From Exiguobacterium sp. SL-9 (GTDB lineage Bacteria > Bacillota > Bacilli > Exiguobacteriales > Exiguobacteriaceae): a stretch of 64,000 bases of DNA. Shown here piece after piece: positions 51,679 through 60,945 of the stretch. Where the stretch lies: assembly GCF_004336985.1 (NCBI RefSeq), contig NZ_SJUO01000002.1, positions 558,001-622,000 on the forward strand. The letters run 5' to 3'. Under the pieces are notes generated by a model. It made no database searches and was not told the origin of the DNA. It saw only the letters and a list, made by a program, of their open reading frames with translations. How positions within the stretch are numbered: the first letter of the stretch is position 1; each line of letters opens with the position of its first letter. The position numbers were made by a program, and so were the translations under genes.

Positions 51679-51682
51679 CGTG

Positions 51683-52684
51683 TTATTCTGCTTTCTCGTT
51701 CGCTACGTTGAACAGCTGTTTAATCATCTGTTCGCGTTCATACTGGGCGTTCAAGTCTTCCATCTCACGGATGCGCGCGTTCGGCGCGAGCACCGTCAAG
51801 TGACGGAACAAGTTTCGCATCTCGCCCGTGCATTCGCCACCGTATTCGCCGTCGATGTTGAGACTCATCGGTTCCGTCGTCGTCTTCATCTTGACGCGTC
51901 CCGTCTTGACGTGCTCGACGAGCGGACTCGACAAGTGCTCACCACGGAGCAACAAACGGACGACGTGGATGAACTCGAACAAGTTACACTTACGCAAGAT
52001 GAACAAGTCGAACAGTCCGTCGTTTAATGACGCGTGCGGCGAAATCTTCTCAAAACCGCCGACCGAGTTCGAGTTCGACGTAAGGAAGATCATGACCTCG
52101 CCGCTGAACGTGCCCTCATCGTGCTCGAGCTCGATATACGTCGGCTTGATGAGTGGAAGCTTCTCCATCCCTTTGACGTAATAGGCGAGCTGTCCGAGCG
52201 CCGTCTTCAGTTTCGATGGGACCTCGTACGACAGCTCCGTCATGATGCCGCCGCCGGCGATATTGATGAAGTAGTGGATGTCGCCTTTCTCTCCTTCAAT
52301 CTCACCGAGGTCGACCGGCATCTCGAACCCGTCACAGATGACGTCGAGGGCACCGACGACGTTGAGCGGAATCCGCATTGCCCGGGCGAAGTCGTTCGTC
52401 GTACCGACCGGGATGAGCCCGATCGTCGGACGCGTGTCGAGCGGGGCGAGTCCCGAGATGACCTCGTTTAGCGTCCCGTCCCCACCGGCCGCGATAATCA
52501 AGTCGAATTCGGCCTCAGCGGCCCGAACGGCCTCGAGCGTCGCGTCGCCGATCGCTTTCGTCGCGTACGTCGACGTCTCATAACCCGCATCCTCGAGGCG
52601 GTTCAAAATGTACGGGAGTTCCCGTTTGATCACTTCTTTTCCAGATGTCGGGTTATAGATGACCCGTGCGCGTTTTCGTTGCAT
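51683..52684 (-). CDS. dgkB: Diacylglycerol kinase
   Basis: 333 residues of the soluble DagK family, which recycles diacylglycerol to phosphatidic acid; it is essential for lipoteichoic acid turnover in Bacilli. The N terminus has RVIYNPTSGKEVIKREL, and the nucleotide site is DLIIAAGGDGTLNEVISGL and IGLIPVGTTNDFARAM. The Asp/Glu-containing Mg2+ site is in the C-terminal half (SLNIDGEYGGE). It lies between gatB and rlmCD as in B. subtilis (yerQ). Confidence 0.93.
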   Translation of the reverse strand: MQRKRARVIYNPTSGKEVIKRELPYILNRLEDAGYETSTYATKAIGDATLEAVRAAEAEFDLIIAAGGDGTLNEVISGLAPLDTRPTIGLIPVGTTNDFARAMRIPLNVVGALDVICDGFEMPVDLGEIEGEKGDIHYFINIAGGGIMTELSYEVPSKLKTALGQLAYYVKGMEKLPLIKPTYIELEHDEGTFSGEVMIFLTSNSNSVGGFEKISPHASLNDGLFDLFILRKCNLFEFIHVVRLLLRGEHLSSPLVEHVKTGRVKMKTTTEPMSLNIDGEYGGECTGEMRNLFRHLTVLAPNARIREMEDLNAQYEREQMIKQLFNVANEKAE

Positions 52685-52713
52685 ACTATTCTCTCCCCAT
52701 GCTCAAGTCGAGC

Positions 52714-52738
52714 GAAAAGCGAGACACAAGTGCCTCGC
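52714..52738 (-). terminator. Terminator of gatCAB
   Basis: GCGAGGCAC and GTGTCTCGC pair with one mismatch around TT; TTTT follows on the minus strand. The short U tract suggests that some read-through to dgkB occurs. Confidence 0.6.
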
Positions 52739-52745
52739 CGCCTGT

Positions 52746-54176
52746 TTAGCGTTTGGCGATCTCTTCGTGGAACAAGCCATCGAGGAGTGCCGGGTTCGCC
52801 ATCCCTTTCGTCTGCTTCATGATTTGCCCGATGATAAAGCCTTTGGCACGGTCTTTCCCGTTCTTAAAGTCTTCAATCATCTGCGGATGCGCTTCGAACA
52901 AGTCGAGGATGTAGCCGCGGAGCAAGTTCTCGTCCGAGATTTGGGCGAGACCGTTCGCTTCGACGTACGCCTTCGGCTCGGCGCCTTCTTCAATCATGGC
53001 AGTGAACACGCGTTTGGCGATCTTCGAAGAAATTGTACCTTCTCCGATCAAACGAATCAACTCTGCGAGCGAACTCGGCGTCAATTTCATCGTCTCGATC
53101 GTATCGTCCGATTTGTTCAAGTGACCAAGCACTTCGCCCATGAGCCAGTTCGCGGCCGCTTTCGGTTCGGCACCGGCAGCCGTCGTCGCTTCGAAGAAGT
53201 CCGAGAACTCCCGCGTCGACGTGAGTGCCTTGGCATCATAAGCCGACAAGCCGTAGTTGTTCATATAACGCTCGCGGCGTGCGACCGGAAGTTCTGGAAG
53301 CGTGGCGCGGATGCGTTCTTTCCATGCCTCATCGATTTCGAGACGGACGAGGTCCGGCTCTGGGAAGTAGCGGTAATCGGCCGCTCCTTCTTTGACACGC
53401 ATGAGGATCGTCTTCTTCGCCGCCTCATCAAAACGGAGCGTCTCTTGACGCATGACGCCGCCCTTGATGAGCAATTTACGATGACGGTCTTCCTCATACT
53501 CGAGCGCCTTCAAGACGTTCGAGAATGAGTTCAAGTTTTTAAGCTCTGTCTTCGTGCCGAACGGCTCTTGACCGAACGGACGGACCGAGATGTTACAGTC
53601 GCAACGGAGCGACCCTTCTTCCATCTTGACGTCCGAGACGCCCGCGAACGAGAGCACTTCTTTCAAGCGCTCGAGGTACGCGACGGCGTCTTTCGGTGAG
53701 CGCATATCGGCTTCACTGACGATCTCGATGAGTGGTGAGCCGGTCCGGTTGAAGTCGACGACCGAGTGTTTCTCGCCCGTGTGGTTCATCTTCCCGGCGT
53801 CTTCCTCAAGGTGGACGCGTTCGATGCGGAATCGTTTCATCTCACCATCGACTTCGACGTCGACGTGACCGTTGAAGCCGATCGGCTGATCGAACTGCGA
53901 GATTTGGTACGCTTTCGGCGTATCCGGATAGAAATAGTTCTTGCGGTCGAATTTCGTGTCGGTCGCGATTTCGCAGTTGAGTGCCATCGCGGCCTTGATG
54001 GCGAGATTGACCGCCTCTTCGTTCAATTTAGGCAAGACGCCCGGGTGTCCGAGACAAATCGGACACGTCTGTGTATTCGTTTCGGCACCGTATGTGCGCG
54101 AGCAGCCACACCAAATCTTCGACTTCGTGCTCAGCTCGGCGTGCACCTCGATCCCGATGATCGTTTCAAAGTTCAT
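52746..54176 (-). CDS. gatB: Aspartyl/glutamyl-tRNA amidotransferase subunit B
   Basis: 476 residues. GatB binds Glu-tRNA(Gln) or Asp-tRNA(Asn), activates the acid by ATP and receives ammonia from GatA. The start [20 protein letters not shown] and the zinc cysteines (CGCS, then [12 protein letters not shown]) are typical, as is the C-terminal YqeY-like helical domain with [20 protein letters not shown]. It follows gatA by 12 bases. The operon is gatC-gatA-gatB. Confidence 0.97.
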   Translation of the reverse strand: MNFETIIGIEVHAELSTKSKIWCGCSRTYGAETNTQTCPICLGHPGVLPKLNEEAVNLAIKAAMALNCEIATDTKFDRKNYFYPDTPKAYQISQFDQPIGFNGHVDVEVDGEMKRFRIERVHLEEDAGKMNHTGEKHSVVDFNRTGSPLIEIVSEADMRSPKDAVAYLERLKEVLSFAGVSDVKMEEGSLRCDCNISVRPFGQEPFGTKTELKNLNSFSNVLKALEYEEDRHRKLLIKGGVMRQETLRFDEAAKKTILMRVKEGAADYRYFPEPDLVRLEIDEAWKERIRATLPELPVARRERYMNNYGLSAYDAKALTSTREFSDFFEATTAAGAEPKAAANWLMGEVLGHLNKSDDTIETMKLTPSSLAELIRLIGEGTISSKIAKRVFTAMIEEGAEPKAYVEANGLAQISDENLLRGYILDLFEAHPQMIEDFKNGKDRAKGFIIGQIMKQTKGMANPALLDGLFHEEIAKR

Positions 54177-54188
54177 CGTACGTCCTCC

Positions 54189-55631
54189 TTAGAGCTGTGG
54201 CATCTTGAAACCGCCGTTTGCTTGTTCAAAAGCATGGGCCACGCGGTAGAGTGTTGGTTCACTGAAATGGTTCCCGATGATCTGTAAACCGACCGGGAGG
54301 CCTTCTGACAAGCCAGCCGGTACCGAGATGGCCGGGATGCCCGCCAAGTTGACCGGAATCGTCATAATATCGTTGGCATACATCGTGAGCGGATCTTCGA
54401 GCTGGTCACCGAGTTTGAACGCGACCGTCGGCGCAGTCGGTCCGATAATCGCATCGTAGTCGGCGAACACGTTCGCGAAGTCTTGCTTCATGAGCGTGCG
54501 AACCTGTTGCGACTTTTTGTAGAACGCATCGTAATAACCTGAACTGAGCGCATACGTCCCGAGCATGATGCGGCGTTTCACTTCTTCCCCGAAACCTTGT
54601 TCGCGCGAGTACGTGAACACTTCTTCGAGCGCATCGGCCTCAGCACGACGTCCGTAACGGATGCCGTCGAAGCGGGCGAGGTTCGAAGATGCTTCTGACG
54701 AGGCGAGCAAGTAGTACGTCGGGAGCGCGTATTTCACCGTCGGAAGCGAGACGGTCTCGACCGTCGCCCCGAGTGATTTGAGCGTCTCGACCGCTTCTTC
54801 GATTTGTTTGCGGACACCGTCCGACACGCCTTCAGCCATGAACTCTTTTGGAAGCGCGAGCTTCATGCCTTTAATGTCGCTGTGAAGCGATTTCGTGTAG
54901 TCTGGAAGGTCAACCGTCGCTGACGTCGAGTCCATGTCGCAATGACCGGCGATCGCGTTCAACAAGTAGGCGTTATCTTCGACCGTTCGTGTGAGCGGAC
55001 CGATTTGGTCGAGCGACGAGGCGAACGCGACGAGGCCGTATCGTGAGACAAGGCCGTACGTCGGCTTCATCCCGACGACGCCACAATAGGCCGCCGGCTG
55101 ACGAATCGAGCCACCCGTATCCGAGCCGAGGCTAAACAGTACTTGGCCGGCCGCGACCGTTGCCGCTGAACCACCTGACGAACCACCTGGTACGCGCGTC
55201 GGATCCCACGGGTTACGGACGACTTTGAACGCCGAGTTCTCATTCGATGAACCCATCGCGAACTCGTCCATGTTGAGCTTCCCGATCGTGACGGCACCGG
55301 CGTCATGGAGACGCTCGACGACAGTCGCGTCATGGGCCGGGACAAAGTTCTCGAGGAACTTCGAGGCACACGTCGTGCGTGTCCCTTTCGTGACGATGTT
55401 GTCTTTGACGCCGATCGGTAAACCGAAGAGCGCGTTGTCCGAGGTCTTGGCGAGTTCGTCCATCCGTTTCGCCTGTTCGAACGCGTCTTCGTTGAGCGTC
55501 AAGAAGGCTCCGATTTTCTCGTCGGTCGCCTCGATGCGGTCAAATGATTCTTTGACGAGGTCGGATACCGTGACTTCGCCATCTTTTATAAGCGCATGTA
55601 GCTTGGCTACACCGTGATCAAATAAACTCAT
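54189..55631 (-). CDS. gatA: Aspartyl/glutamyl-tRNA amidotransferase subunit A
   Basis: 480 residues of the amidase family. GatA frees ammonia from glutamine. The Ser-cisSer-Lys triad is visible: Lys in [12 protein letters not shown] near residue 77, and the serine-rich loop [16 protein letters not shown] with [18 protein letters not shown]. The ATG follows AAGGAGG and lies 11 bases after gatC. Confidence 0.97.
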   Translation of the reverse strand: MSLFDHGVAKLHALIKDGEVTVSDLVKESFDRIEATDEKIGAFLTLNEDAFEQAKRMDELAKTSDNALFGLPIGVKDNIVTKGTRTTCASKFLENFVPAHDATVVERLHDAGAVTIGKLNMDEFAMGSSNENSAFKVVRNPWDPTRVPGGSSGGSAATVAAGQVLFSLGSDTGGSIRQPAAYCGVVGMKPTYGLVSRYGLVAFASSLDQIGPLTRTVEDNAYLLNAIAGHCDMDSTSATVDLPDYTKSLHSDIKGMKLALPKEFMAEGVSDGVRKQIEEAVETLKSLGATVETVSLPTVKYALPTYYLLASSEASSNLARFDGIRYGRRAEADALEEVFTYSREQGFGEEVKRRIMLGTYALSSGYYDAFYKKSQQVRTLMKQDFANVFADYDAIIGPTAPTVAFKLGDQLEDPLTMYANDIMTIPVNLAGIPAISVPAGLSEGLPVGLQIIGNHFSEPTLYRVAHAFEQANGGFKMPQL

Positions 55632-55642
55632 GAAGGGCCTCC

Positions 55643-55933
55643 TTATTCAAAGACCGCTGGGACACGGACTTGACCGTTCTCCCAATCAGGTGCCATCCGT
55701 TCGACTTCCTCGCGTGGAAGTGAAGGACGAACCTCGTCTTTGCGTAGTACGTTTTTCAAATCTAGGGCATGGGTCGTCGGAATGACGCCCGTCGTATCCA
55801 ATTCATCGAGTTGCTCGGCGAACTCGAGGATTTTTGTCAATTGCTCCGTGAAGTGCGTCACTTCATCTTCTGTGATCGCAAGTCGGGCGAGTCCGGCGAC
55901 GTGCCGAACTTCAGCTTCAGTGATTCGAGCCAA
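55643..55933 (-). CDS. gatC: Aspartyl/glutamyl-tRNA amidotransferase subunit C
   Basis: 96 residues from a TTG at 55933, directly after GGAGGTGGAACC; this gives the family length and the usual opening [19 protein letters not shown]. GatC joins GatA and GatB. A likely promoter on the minus strand has TTGTCT at 55991-55996 and GATAAT at 55969-55974 (16-bp spacer). First gene of gatCAB. Confidence 0.94.
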   Translation of the reverse strand: MARITEAEVRHVAGLARLAITEDEVTHFTEQLTKILEFAEQLDELDTTGVIPTTHALDLKNVLRKDEVRPSLPREEVERMAPDWENGQVRVPAVFE

Positions 55934-55968
55934 AGGTTCCACCTCCAACAGTTTTCAATACATCGTCC

Positions 55969-55996
55969 ATTATCATACCACTTTTTCATAAGACAA
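55969..55996 (-). promoter_or_regulatory. gatCAB promoter
   Basis: On the minus strand TTGTCT and GATAAT are separated by 16 bases, about 36 bases before the gatC start. Confidence 0.5.
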
Positions 55997-56033
55997 AAAA
56001 GAAAATCCCATCTAGCCAACGATGAACGATTTT

Positions 56034-56061
56034 TTGAAAAGTTAGGGAATCCGCCTACACT
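56034..56061 (+). promoter_or_regulatory. Promoter of the chemotaxis receptor gene
   Basis: TTGAAA (56034-56039) and TACACT (56056-56061) with a 16-bp spacer, about 90 bases before the start codon. No sigma-D-type sequence (TAAA...CCGATAT) is seen. Confidence 0.5.
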
Positions 56062-56110
56062 ATTGACTCGTTTCCAAAAACACCTATTCGGTCCGTCCCT
56101 CAATCTCATT

Positions 56111-56137
56111 ATGCTTAGAAAGAAGCATTCTTTTTTT
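56111..56137 (+). terminator. Terminator-like hairpin in the leader of the chemotaxis receptor gene
   Basis: ATGCTT-AGAAAG-AAGCAT followed by TTC and seven T, ending about six bases before the AGGAGG of the start. A terminator in this place can serve as an attenuator. Confidence 0.55.
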
Positions 56138-56151
56138 CGAGGAGGATCCCT

Positions 56152-57855
56152 ATGTCAATCCGTAATAAACTGATCGTCGCTTTCACCGTCTTGCTCGTTC
56201 TATTGCTCGGGGTGAGCGGCTACTCATTTTATGCGCTGAACGCCTCTAAGGCGGCGCAACAAAACATGACCGACTCCTGGGTGCCAGGGATGGACCAAAT
56301 TCACCAAGTCGACAAGCAACTGCTTGAGATTCGTCGTCACATGACCCGACATGCTTTGGTCGAAGACGAGGTGATGAAGCAGAACATCGAACGCGACCTG
56401 CAGACAGCCGTCACGATTCTCGAACAACAGATGGCCGGCTATGAATCGACGATTATCACACAGGCCGACCAAGAGCTATTCGATCAAGCGACGAACCAAT
56501 GGACGTCGTTCCAAGCGAATATTACCGAGCTCGTCCGCATCTCGAACGAAGACGGACAAGCCGCGGCCGACGCCTACTTCCGTGACACGGCGACACCGAG
56601 CGCCGACGCCTTGTCCAACACACTCGGCCTGCTCGTCAACTTGAACCGCGACGCAATCCGTACCGACACAGCGAACGGTGAGTCGTTATTTGAACAGGTC
56701 CAGCTCACGCTTATGATTATCATGGCTGCTGCCGTCGTCTTCACGGTATTGATGATGGTATTCATCTTCCGCTCCATCTTTGAACCGCTCAACGAGTTTA
56801 AAGTGAAGATGCGGGAACTGGCCACGAGCGAAGGCGATTTGACGACGGCGATCCCGGTAAAACGGCGCGACGAATTCTCGGGTCTCGCCCGCGACTTTAA
56901 TCAATTCATCGCCAACCTGCGCCAACTGATTCTCCAAGTGAACGGCGTGTCGCATGGCGTGACCGAACAGTCCACACACATGTATGACGAATTGAAAGCG
57001 CTTGATACGTATATGACAGCCACTGCCGCGACAACAGAGGATTTGACGGCCGGTATGCAACAGACGGCCGCTAGCGCCCAAGAGATGAACGCTTCGGCGT
57101 CGGACATGGAACGGACACTCCACCATATCGTGACGATGGCAGCTGAGCGAAAAGTCGAAGCCGCACAAGTCGACGCACGGGCCGTCGCGTTGCGTGACCA
57201 TGCCGTCGAGGCGAAAGCATCCGCACTCAGTGTCCTGTCGTCGACACGTGTCAACTTGGAGAAAGCGATGCAAGACGCCAAAGCCGTCCGGGAGATTGCG
57301 ACGCTTACGAATGACATTCTCGACATCGCCGCCCAGACGAACCTTTTGTCCTTGAACGCTTCGATTGAAGCCGCTCGGGCCGGTGAGGCAGGGCGCGGGT
57401 TCGCCGTCGTCGCTGATGAAATTCGAAAACTCGCCGAGACGAGCCGGTCGACCGTCGAACGGATTCAGACCATCTCGACGACCGTCCTCCACTCGGTCGA
57501 CCACTTGAACGACACGTCGAGCGAGATGCTCGGATTCCTCGACACGAACGTATTGAAAGATTATGACCAGCTCGAGGAAGCGGCCGAACGTTACAGCGAG
57601 GACGCCGGTCGATTTGAGGCGACCGCCTCGGAATTCGCTGACGCCGCTGTCGAGCTCGAACAGTTGACCTCGAATATGATTGGGGTCATCCAAGACGTGG
57701 CCGTCACCGTCAACAACGGTGCGCTCGGGACCCAAGAAATTGCCGAGAAAGTGACGATGTCGGTCGACCGCTTCAGCGAGTTGAACCGGGCCACCGAGAT
57801 GTCGCAACAGAAAATGGACGAGTTGAGCGAGTTGATCGGTCAATTCAAAGTATGA
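56152..57855 (+). CDS. Methyl-accepting chemotaxis protein
   Basis: 567 residues. A first membrane helix (about 10-30), an extracellular four-helix bundle sensor domain (about 35 to 185, 4HB_MCP-like), and a second helix (about 190-210) followed by a HAMP domain ([20 protein letters not shown]). The signalling hairpin tip is visible as [20 protein letters not shown], then [19 protein letters not shown]. It should bind CheW and CheA and modulate flagellar rotation. A terminator-like hairpin precedes its ribosome binding site. Ligand unknown. Confidence 0.94.
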   Translation: MSIRNKLIVAFTVLLVLLLGVSGYSFYALNASKAAQQNMTDSWVPGMDQIHQVDKQLLEIRRHMTRHALVEDEVMKQNIERDLQTAVTILEQQMAGYESTIITQADQELFDQATNQWTSFQANITELVRISNEDGQAAADAYFRDTATPSADALSNTLGLLVNLNRDAIRTDTANGESLFEQVQLTLMIIMAAAVVFTVLMMVFIFRSIFEPLNEFKVKMRELATSEGDLTTAIPVKRRDEFSGLARDFNQFIANLRQLILQVNGVSHGVTEQSTHMYDELKALDTYMTATAATTEDLTAGMQQTAASAQEMNASASDMERTLHHIVTMAAERKVEAAQVDARAVALRDHAVEAKASALSVLSSTRVNLEKAMQDAKAVREIATLTNDILDIAAQTNLLSLNASIEAARAGEAGRGFAVVADEIRKLAETSRSTVERIQTISTTVLHSVDHLNDTSSEMLGFLDTNVLKDYDQLEEAAERYSEDAGRFEATASEFADAAVELEQLTSNMIGVIQDVAVTVNNGALGTQEIAEKVTMSVDRFSELNRATEMSQQKMDELSELIGQFKV

Positions 57856-57894
57856 AAAAAGGAAGCGTCCTCGCGTGAGGATGCTTCCTTTTTG
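57856..57894. terminator. Bidirectional terminator between receptor gene and alsT
   Basis: GGAAGCGTCCTC and GAGGATGCTTCC around GCGT, with A and T runs on both sides. Confidence 0.9.
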
Positions 57895-57895
57895 G

Positions 57896-59272
57896 TCAAG
57901 CGGCCGACTCCCGCAGTTCTTTTTGCCGTTCGATCTCGAAACGCTTCGTCTCGGCCACGACGACACCCGACAAGAATAAGAGACCAATCAAGTTCGGGAT
58001 CGCCATCAGTCCGTTAAAGACGTCTGAGATGGCCCAAATCAAGTTCAAATTCGTCGTCATCGCCCCAAGTCCGGCGACGAGGATATACATCATCCGGTAC
58101 GGGACGATTGCTTTCTCCCCGAGCAGATAATAGACCGATCGTTCGCCGTAATAACACCAACCGATCACGGTCGAGAAGGCGAAGAAGACGAGTGAGATGG
58201 TGACGATCAGTTCACCGATCGGGCCGAGGAAGTAAGCGAACGACGCTTGCGTCAACTCGATGCCTTGAAGTCCGCCCGTATACTGACCGCTCATGACGAT
58301 CGTCAATCCGGTGATCGAACAGACGATGAGTGTATCGATCAACACTTGTGTCATCGAGACGAGCGCTTGTCGTCCCGGGAAATCGGTCTTCGCCGCCGCA
58401 GCTGCAATCGGTGCCGAACCGAGACCCGCCTCGTTCGAGAACACGCCGCGGGCGACCCCGTAACGGATGGCCGCACCGAGCGCCCCACCGCCGATGGCCT
58501 CCGCACTGAACGTGCTCGAGAAGATGGTCGCGAACGCCCCCGGAATCAATTCCGCGTTCATGACGAGAATGACGAGACCGCCTCCGACGTAAGCGAAGAT
58601 CATGACCGGTACGAAAATCCCGACGACTTTCCCGATCGATTTGACACCGCCGAGAATGACGAACGCCGTCAAGACCATCATGCTGATACCTGTCGCGATC
58701 ATCGGCACCCCGAACGACGTGTTCAAGGCAAGACTGATCGAGTTCGTCTGAACGCCGTTGCCGATCCCGAAAGCAGCGATTGAAGCGAACAAGGCGAACG
58801 TCATGCCGAGCCATTTTTTCTTTAAGCCGTGTTCCAAATAATACATCGGTCCACCGGCAATCTCACCCCGTTCATCGACGACGCGATATTTGACAGCGAG
58901 AATCGCCTCGGCGTATTTCGTCGCCATCCCGATGAAACCGGAGAGCCACATCCAAACGATGGCCCCTGGTCCACCGAGGACGACCGCCGTCGCGACGCCG
59001 ACCATATTCCCGGTCCCGACTGTGGCGGCAAGCGCCGTCATAAGCGCTTGGAAGTGAGAAATATCACCGCGCTGCTTTTTCTGTTTCGCGACTTCTGCGT
59101 CCGTCTTCTGTTTCGGAATAAACGCCTCTTTCAACCCGACGCCGAGCCGTGTCACTTGAATGAATCCGAGCCGGAACGTCAAGTAGATGCCTGTCCCGAT
59201 CAATAAAATCAACAAATGTGGTCCCCAGACGAGATTCGATAGACTCGTCAGCCATGCTTCAAATTGCTCCAT
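57896..59272 (-). CDS. alsT: Sodium:alanine/glycine symporter (AGCS family)
   Basis: 458 residues, about eleven membrane helices. Family signature GTGNMVGVATAVVLGGPGAIVWMW and YGVARGVFSNEAGLGSAPIAAA are visible; the tail is basic and charged (ETKRFEIERQKELRESAA). Such carriers take up alanine or glycine (or D-amino acids) with Na+. A CodY-like box and a perfect 7-bp inverted repeat lie in the upstream region, consistent with repression when nutrients are abundant. Confidence 0.93.
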   Translation of the reverse strand: MEQFEAWLTSLSNLVWGPHLLILLIGTGIYLTFRLGFIQVTRLGVGLKEAFIPKQKTDAEVAKQKKQRGDISHFQALMTALAATVGTGNMVGVATAVVLGGPGAIVWMWLSGFIGMATKYAEAILAVKYRVVDERGEIAGGPMYYLEHGLKKKWLGMTFALFASIAAFGIGNGVQTNSISLALNTSFGVPMIATGISMMVLTAFVILGGVKSIGKVVGIFVPVMIFAYVGGGLVILVMNAELIPGAFATIFSSTFSAEAIGGGALGAAIRYGVARGVFSNEAGLGSAPIAAAAAKTDFPGRQALVSMTQVLIDTLIVCSITGLTIVMSGQYTGGLQGIELTQASFAYFLGPIGELIVTISLVFFAFSTVIGWCYYGERSVYYLLGEKAIVPYRMMYILVAGLGAMTTNLNLIWAISDVFNGLMAIPNLIGLLFLSGVVVAETKRFEIERQKELRESAA

Positions 59273-59318
59273 GCTAGTTATGCCCCCTATGTATTTCTAT
59301 CGTTCACTGACCCTTCAT

Positions 59319-59333
59319 ATTTTTCAGAACATT
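59319..59333. promoter_or_regulatory. CodY-like box upstream of alsT
   Basis: ATTTTTCAGAACATT matches 13 of 15 positions of AATTTTCWGAAAATT, 47 bases upstream of the alsT start. CodY is a repressor of amino-acid uptake genes in Bacilli. Confidence 0.5.
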
Positions 59334-59334
59334 C

Positions 59335-59352
59335 TCAACTTCGTCAAGTTGA
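59335..59352. repeat. Inverted repeat at the alsT promoter
   Basis: TCAACTT-CGTC-AAGTTGA has perfect 7-bp arms and contains a TTGACG on the minus strand that could be the -35 box. It may be an operator of an unknown regulator. Confidence 0.45.
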
Positions 59353-59470
59353 CAAAATAGCCAAACATCTGATATTCACGTAATATTTTTGTAATATAAC
59401 TCTCTCGCATCTTGAAACGCCTGGCTTTCAATTTTAGTATTTGAAATAAATCTGTAATGACCAGGTCACT

Positions 59471-59502
59471 AAAAAAAACGGCCTCCCGTCAAGGAAGCCG
59501 TT
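59471..59502 (-). terminator. Terminator of bcp
   Basis: AACGGCTTCC and GGAGGCCGTT on the minus strand around a 6-base loop, followed by eight T. No other feature is seen between 59353 and 59470. Confidence 0.9.
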
Positions 59503-59507
59503 CCGAT

Positions 59508-59945
59508 TCATGTAGCGAGCGCCGCGACGACTTCGTCGACGTGCCCATTCACTTTCACACTGCGCCATTCCTGTTCGATATAGCCGTCCTCATTGATGAG
59601 GAACGTCGAGCGGACGATGCCGTAGTACTCTTTCCCGTAGTTCTTCTTCAACTGCCAGACGCCGTATAACTCCGACACCTCATGCGTGTCATCAACGAGC
59701 AAATCGAACGGCAAGTCGTGCTTCGCGATGAAGTTCTGATGCTTCTTCTGACTGTCAGCCGAGATGCCGAGGACAACGGCCCCGTTCATCTTCGGCGCGG
59801 CGTCACGGAAATCACATGCCTCGGTCGTGCAGCCGGGCGTCGCGTCTTTTGGATAGAAATATAGAACGACTTTCTGCCCTCGATAGTCCTCGAGCGAGAT
59901 CATGTCCCCATTTTGGTTCGCTAATGTAAATGTTGGTGCTAACAT
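59508..59945 (-). CDS. bcp: Thiol peroxidase (bacterioferritin comigratory protein, BCP)
   Basis: 145 residues, peroxiredoxin Q type. The peroxidatic Cys39 is in ATPGCTTEACDFRD, with a second Cys44 five residues later, the pattern of monomeric BCP enzymes that form an internal disulfide. It reduces hydroperoxides with thioredoxin. AAGGAGG precedes the start. It lies 12 bases after the lipoprotein gene, so they are probably co-transcribed. Confidence 0.93.
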   Translation of the reverse strand: MLAPTFTLANQNGDMISLEDYRGQKVVLYFYPKDATPGCTTEACDFRDAAPKMNGAVVLGISADSQKKHQNFIAKHDLPFDLLVDDTHEVSELYGVWQLKKNYGKEYYGIVRSTFLINEDGYIEQEWRSVKVNGHVDEVVAALAT

Positions 59946-59957
59946 ATCGGTTCCTCC

Positions 59958-60773
59958 TTATCCGAACGACGGGTCGACGAGGTTCTCGTCATAGCCGTCG
60001 ATCGCTTGTTCTAATTTCTGTTTGAGCGGTTCGAGCACTTCGAGATACTCGACCGGGTCTTCCGTCGCGGCAGCTTTTTGGAGTGCCGCCTCATTGTCGA
60101 TGTACCACGTGCGGTATGCTTCGAAATAGTCGGCCATCGTGTCTTGGTTCTCCGGTACGGTGAGTGTCTCGGCCATGAGCAAGAAGACGTTATTGTCGGC
60201 CTCGAGCGCCACATAGTCGGTTTGGGCGTTCACTCGGTCGTAAATCGGACCGGCCTCATCTTCTGGCACATCGGCGAGACGGGCGTTCGCTTCCGCATTC
60301 ACCCCGTACTCGCTCGCCTCGATGCCCGTCAACATGTCGCCGACCTCATCAATCAGGTCAGCCGGGAGCAAGGCTGGCGTGACGACGAGTTTCCACGCAT
60401 CATCTTCTTTGATGGCGACTTTCGAGAGGCGGTTCGGCAGTTCATTGCCGTCCGCGTCTTCCATCTCGTGGACGATGAACGCGACATCCCCGTCTTCGTT
60501 TACCCAGCTTTCATATACGTCGCCCGGTGTGAGCTCACGCGTCTTCGCGCCCGTCGCCGGGATCTCGGTCAACTCGCCCGCATAATCGATTGCGTTAAGT
60601 GCGGCTGCGTCCCCGTCTTCGAGTGCTTGTTGATACGATGCATACACCGTCTCGACCGCTTCCGGAAGCGGCGCTTTCATCACTTCAGGGGCCTCTTCCG
60701 TCGGCGCTTCGTCCGCCGTCCCGCATCCCGCGAGCAACACGGTCAGCGCGAGCGGCATCATCCATTTATTCAT
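59958..60773 (-). CDS. Lipoprotein of unknown function
   Basis: 271 residues. A lipoprotein signal with lipobox LLAGC (Cys17) is followed by an acidic linker. The mature domain is acidic and mostly helical, with TRELTPGDVYESWVNEDGDV and the ending VDPSFG. I do not recognise a named family. The gene is divergent from rocA and upstream of bcp. No indication of function is visible. Confidence 0.8.
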   Translation of the reverse strand: MNKWMMPLALTVLLAGCGTADEAPTEEAPEVMKAPLPEAVETVYASYQQALEDGDAAALNAIDYAGELTEIPATGAKTRELTPGDVYESWVNEDGDVAFIVHEMEDADGNELPNRLSKVAIKEDDAWKLVVTPALLPADLIDEVGDMLTGIEASEYGVNAEANARLADVPEDEAGPIYDRVNAQTDYVALEADNNVFLLMAETLTVPENQDTMADYFEAYRTWYIDNEAALQKAAATEDPVEYLEVLEPLKQKLEQAIDGYDENLVDPSFG

Positions 60774-60844
60774 CGAATCATTCCCTTCACAAGACGTCCT
60801 GTACCCTCATCCTACCACGACTCCATTTCGAGCGAAAACGACAC

Positions 60845-60915
60845 GCTTTTCTGGAAAATTGTTTCACTAGGATTTCACCAAGATTTTCGATACAATACAG
60901 ACGTAAGCGCTTAAC
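60845..60915 (+). promoter_or_regulatory. rocA promoter region with cre-like and weak CodY-like sites
   Basis: The -10 TACAAT is at 60891-60896, followed by CGTAAGCGCTTAAC (60902-60915), which matches 11 of 14 positions of the CcpA cre consensus and has a TAAGCGCTTA palindrome core. Upstream, GCTTTTCTGGAAAAT (60845-60859) matches 11 of 15 positions of the CodY consensus. No good -35 box is seen. Confidence 0.5.
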
Positions 60916-60945
60916 TGCTTGATCACTTTTTAAGGGGGAACGAGA

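Noticed and set aside
56686-57987. Minus-strand open frame opposite the chemotaxis receptor (433 codons)
   Set aside because: Antisense to a receptor with clear signalling motifs; the frame also crosses the terminator at 57856-57894.
59273-59460. Glycine riboswitch upstream of alsT
   Set aside because: No tandem aptamer consensus is seen; only an inverted repeat and a CodY-like box.
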